Positions 6,822-8,794 of a stretch of DNA of 8,794 nucleotides are shown here, in pieces. Numbering within the stretch: the first letter of the stretch is position 1; each line of letters starts with the position of its first letter. The notes under the pieces were generated by a model. That model did not search any database. It worked only from the letters and a program-made list of their open reading frames with translations, and was not told the origin of the DNA. This DNA is from an uncultured Prevotella sp. GTDB taxonomy: Bacteria > Bacteroidota > Bacteroidia > Bacteroidales > Bacteroidaceae. The stretch covers positions 1 through 8,794 of the forward strand of contig OMVH01000131.1 of assembly GCA_900314365.1 (NCBI GenBank), given 5' to 3'. A program made the position numbers and the translations under genes.

Positions 6822-8492
6822 TTATTCCCATCCGGGATTGTTGGGAGCCAAGTTTGGATTCAGGTATAGTTCATCAAGTGGTAAAGAATAATAATAATTC
6901 TTTGGTGAGACGAACTTTCTGTTGGATGCAGGCTCAACAATAATGAAGCCATCTGAGTCGAACCCGCTTTGATTGCCATCATTGAGTACACTCTTAGTCT
7001 CGTATTCAGTACCTTTGTACTTTATTCCCTTTATTGCCTGTGGAAGTTCCTTCTCTGCTGTTTTCCACCGACGCAGGTCGTCTCTTCGGAATCCCTCGAA
7101 AGCAAGTTCTACGGTGCGTTCACGTCGTATTTCGGTAAGCATGTCTAAACCATTTTCGCGTACGAATGCATTTGATAGTTTGGGCATGTTGACACCAGCT
7201 CTGCTCCGAATGACATTAATTGTTTTGTCCAGCATTCCATCACTAATTGCTCCATAGCGTTCAAATGTAGCTTCCGCAAGAATAAGCAGCACCTCGGCAT
7301 AGCGAATAACATGATAATCATAGCAAGAGTTATTTACGAGCGTCCTTTCGTCACCCATAAATTTATAGAGTTTGTAGCCAGTACGAGTTTCAGGGCGAGT
7401 GGTGAAAGCAGGATCACAGACCAGAGGCCCCATCTGAGGACTCATGTAGGCTGTACCCGGTACGAGGAAGGTCTGACGCATTCGTGGATCGCGGTTTTCA
7501 AATTCATCAGTCATCTTTGCATACCCCTTGAACCCAGATTTAGGATTAGAAATAGGCAGGCCAGAGGACTGACAGAGGTACATATCTGCAAGTTTCTTGG
7601 TTGGCGTGCCTCTCCAGCCCCAATATACTGAATTTCCTGTTGAATGCATGCGGATGTCCTCATAATACATGTTGTCGAGGATTCCCTCTTTTGATTTGTC
7701 GCCTGGCTCAACAAAAAGTTCACGGTAGCTATTCTCTCCACTGCCTTCGTAGAGCTCATATTCCTTACTGTCGATGACGTCATTGGCTGCATCAATTGCC
7801 TGCGATAACCAAGAATTGTAGTCGCCTCCATCCTCCCAGTACTTTGACCACGTGCCTGCAAACAGTGCAACACGTGCTTTCAGGGCCAATGCTGCGCCTT
7901 TGGTTACTCGTCCATACTCGTCAGCTGAGAGCTCACTCTGAAGTGGCAGTACTTTAGCCGCCTCTGTTAGTTCGTTGAGAATGTAATTCTCAGCCTCTTT
8001 CTGATTGGTACGCGAGCTATACAGCTCTTTGGACTCGGTATTCAGCACAGTCGTGTCCATGGGAATGTCATTGTATTTCAGAACGAGACGGAAGAGATAA
8101 TATGCGCGAAAAAAGCGTGCTTCCGCAATGTAACGCTCAATAGTTGAACGGTCACCTTTGAAACTACGTCCTTTGGCAATAATGTTATTGGCCTGTCTGA
8201 GATCTCTGGCACAAGTTGTCCATAATGCATCCGAGTTAGGAGCGATGAGTGTACCATTGCTAGTAGTGTTTTCATTCAGTTCGTAGCCAATGTCACTGTC
8301 GGTATCCTTGGTACCGAAAGTCTCCATGTCGTTGTACAAGTAGTTTGCCTCTTTTTCAAAGTCACTTGCCGTCTGCCAATACTGAGGGTCTGAGAGTTTG
8401 TCTTTGGGTAGTAAGTTTATGTCCTGGCATGATGTGAGGATTAGTCCGACGGTGGCGAACATTATTATCCTTATGGATTTGCTCATTTTCAT
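6822..8492 (-). CDS. SusD/RagB-family outer-membrane glycan-binding lipoprotein
   Basis: This 556-residue protein is a surface lipoprotein: MKMSKSIRIIMF starts a signal peptide ending in the lipobox LTSC (19-22), with Cys22 as the lipidated residue. Met3 is an equally possible start. SusD features follow in order: INLLPKDKLSDPQYW (25-39), the TPR-like helix AEARFFRAYYLFRLV (123-137), LKARVALFAGTW (204-215), VIRYAEVLLILAEA (395-408), IRSRAGVNMP (428-437), IRRERTVELAFEGFRRDDL (455-473) and the C-terminal LPLDELYLNPNLAPNNPGW (537-555). SusD proteins form the lid on their SusC partner and capture glycan at the cell surface for import. The gene starts 11 bases after the stop of the upstream susC, so the two are co-transcribed. 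The ligand cannot be read from the sequence. Base composition looks lower in GC than in the GH109-like gene. Confidence 0.96.
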   Translation of the reverse strand: MKMSKSIRIIMFATVGLILTSCQDINLLPKDKLSDPQYWQTASDFEKEANYLYNDMETFGTKDTDSDIGYELNENTTSNGTLIAPNSDALWTTCARDLRQANNIIAKGRSFKGDRSTIERYIAEARFFRAYYLFRLVLKYNDIPMDTTVLNTESKELYSSRTNQKEAENYILNELTEAAKVLPLQSELSADEYGRVTKGAALALKARVALFAGTWSKYWEDGGDYNSWLSQAIDAANDVIDSKEYELYEGSGENSYRELFVEPGDKSKEGILDNMYYEDIRMHSTGNSVYWGWRGTPTKKLADMYLCQSSGLPISNPKSGFKGYAKMTDEFENRDPRMRQTFLVPGTAYMSPQMGPLVCDPAFTTRPETRTGYKLYKFMGDERTLVNNSCYDYHVIRYAEVLLILAEATFERYGAISDGMLDKTINVIRSRAGVNMPKLSNAFVRENGLDMLTEIRRERTVELAFEGFRRDDLRRWKTAEKELPQAIKGIKYKGTEYETKSVLNDGNQSGFDSDGFIIVEPASNRKFVSPKNYYYSLPLDELYLNPNLAPNNPGWE

Positions 8493-8503
8493 AATTGTCT
8501 GTT

Positions 8504-8794
8504 TTAGAATGTAAGGTTTAAACCGATTGAATAATTCCTTGTGAACGGATAATTCCAGTAACTACCGTTTTCTTCCGGATCCCAGCCACCGGGTGTATTG
8601 TGGATTTCCGCAAGGTTCTCTCCGCTGAAGTACACGCGGAGTCTTTGGATGCCACATTTGGACAGCAGCGATTTTGGGAATGTGTAGCCGAATTGCAAGT
8701 TCTTCATCCTTGCATAGGCAACGCTAAACTTTGTATTCGTTGAATAATAGTAGTTGTAGTATCTCTTCTCTTTAAGAGTGACGGCGGGGTATTT
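8504..8794 (-). CDS. SusC/RagA-family TonB-dependent outer-membrane transporter (C-terminal end, partial)
   Basis: The frame is open from the right window edge to the TAA at 8504-8506 and encodes the last 96 residues. It includes ARMKNLQFGYTFPKSLL, then LRVYFSGENL, GGWDPEENGSYWNYPFTR and the terminal NYSIGLNLTF. Ending in an amphipathic strand with a final Phe is the usual outer-membrane beta-barrel assembly signal, and the pattern of short strands is that of the last strands of SusC barrels. It forms the energised pore paired with SusD. The gene is cut only by the window; an internal Met (codon 8705-8707) is not the real start because the coding frame runs on upstream. The plug, the TonB box and the promoter lie outside the window. 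Confidence 0.95.
   Translation of the reverse strand, partial: KYPAVTLKEKRYYNYYYSTNTKFSVAYARMKNLQFGYTFPKSLLSKCGIQRLRVYFSGENLAEIHNTPGGWDPEENGSYWNYPFTRNYSIGLNLTF

Noticed and set aside
1..8794. CRISPR array, tRNA/rRNA genes, insertion sequence or attachment site
   Set aside because: No regularly spaced repeats, no transposase or integrase coding, no terminal inverted repeats with target duplication, and no tRNA-like cloverleaf were seen on either strand.

Overview
The window looks like a chromosomal segment from a Bacteroidales bacterium (Prevotella/Bacteroides type). The main evidence is a SusC/SusD outer-membrane pair, a SusD lipoprotein with the family's typical N- and C-terminal motifs, A-rich leaders without Shine-Dalgarno sites, and matches to the Bacteroidetes -7 promoter motif TAnnTTTG. 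Genus and species cannot be fixed from the sequence alone.

Layout, left to right. Positions 1-548 hold no convincing gene: there is a small terminator-like hairpin (81-101), a 10-bp GC palindrome (113-122), an 11-bp inverted repeat that can fold in two exclusive ways (258-302), and a promoter element next to the following start codon. Positions 549-1778 (+) encode a Gfo/Idh/MocA-fold protein of the GH109 (NAD-dependent N-acetylgalactosaminidase) type without a signal peptide. It converges on nhaA (1926-3266, -), a complete NhaA Na+/H+ antiporter. Upstream of nhaA (about 3290-3468, -) lies an untranslated leader that folds on paper into an elaborate structure with a closing rod, a long bulged arm and a pseudoknot. 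This is the best candidate for an undescribed element in the window.

Positions 3603-6560 (-) encode a 985-residue secreted protein resembling the uncharacterised Bacteroidetes DUF3863/DUF3864 proteins. Its two halves appear to be ancient duplicates of one polysaccharide-deacetylase-like domain, separated by a region that looks beta-rich. Upstream of it on the same strand are susD (6822-8492) and the 3' end of susC (8504 to the window edge).

How they work together: SusC/SusD plus the large secreted protein look like the end of a polysaccharide utilisation locus, in which SusCD binds and imports a glycan and the large protein probably acts on it outside the cytoplasm. The 261-nt gap between susD and this gene has no recognisable promoter but carries two inverted repeats, suggesting read-through or processing rather than independent transcription. 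The GH109-like protein would act on imported sugars in the cytoplasm if it belongs to the same pathway, but it is divergently oriented and separated by nhaA, so a link is only inferred. nhaA is a housekeeping ion and pH homeostasis gene.
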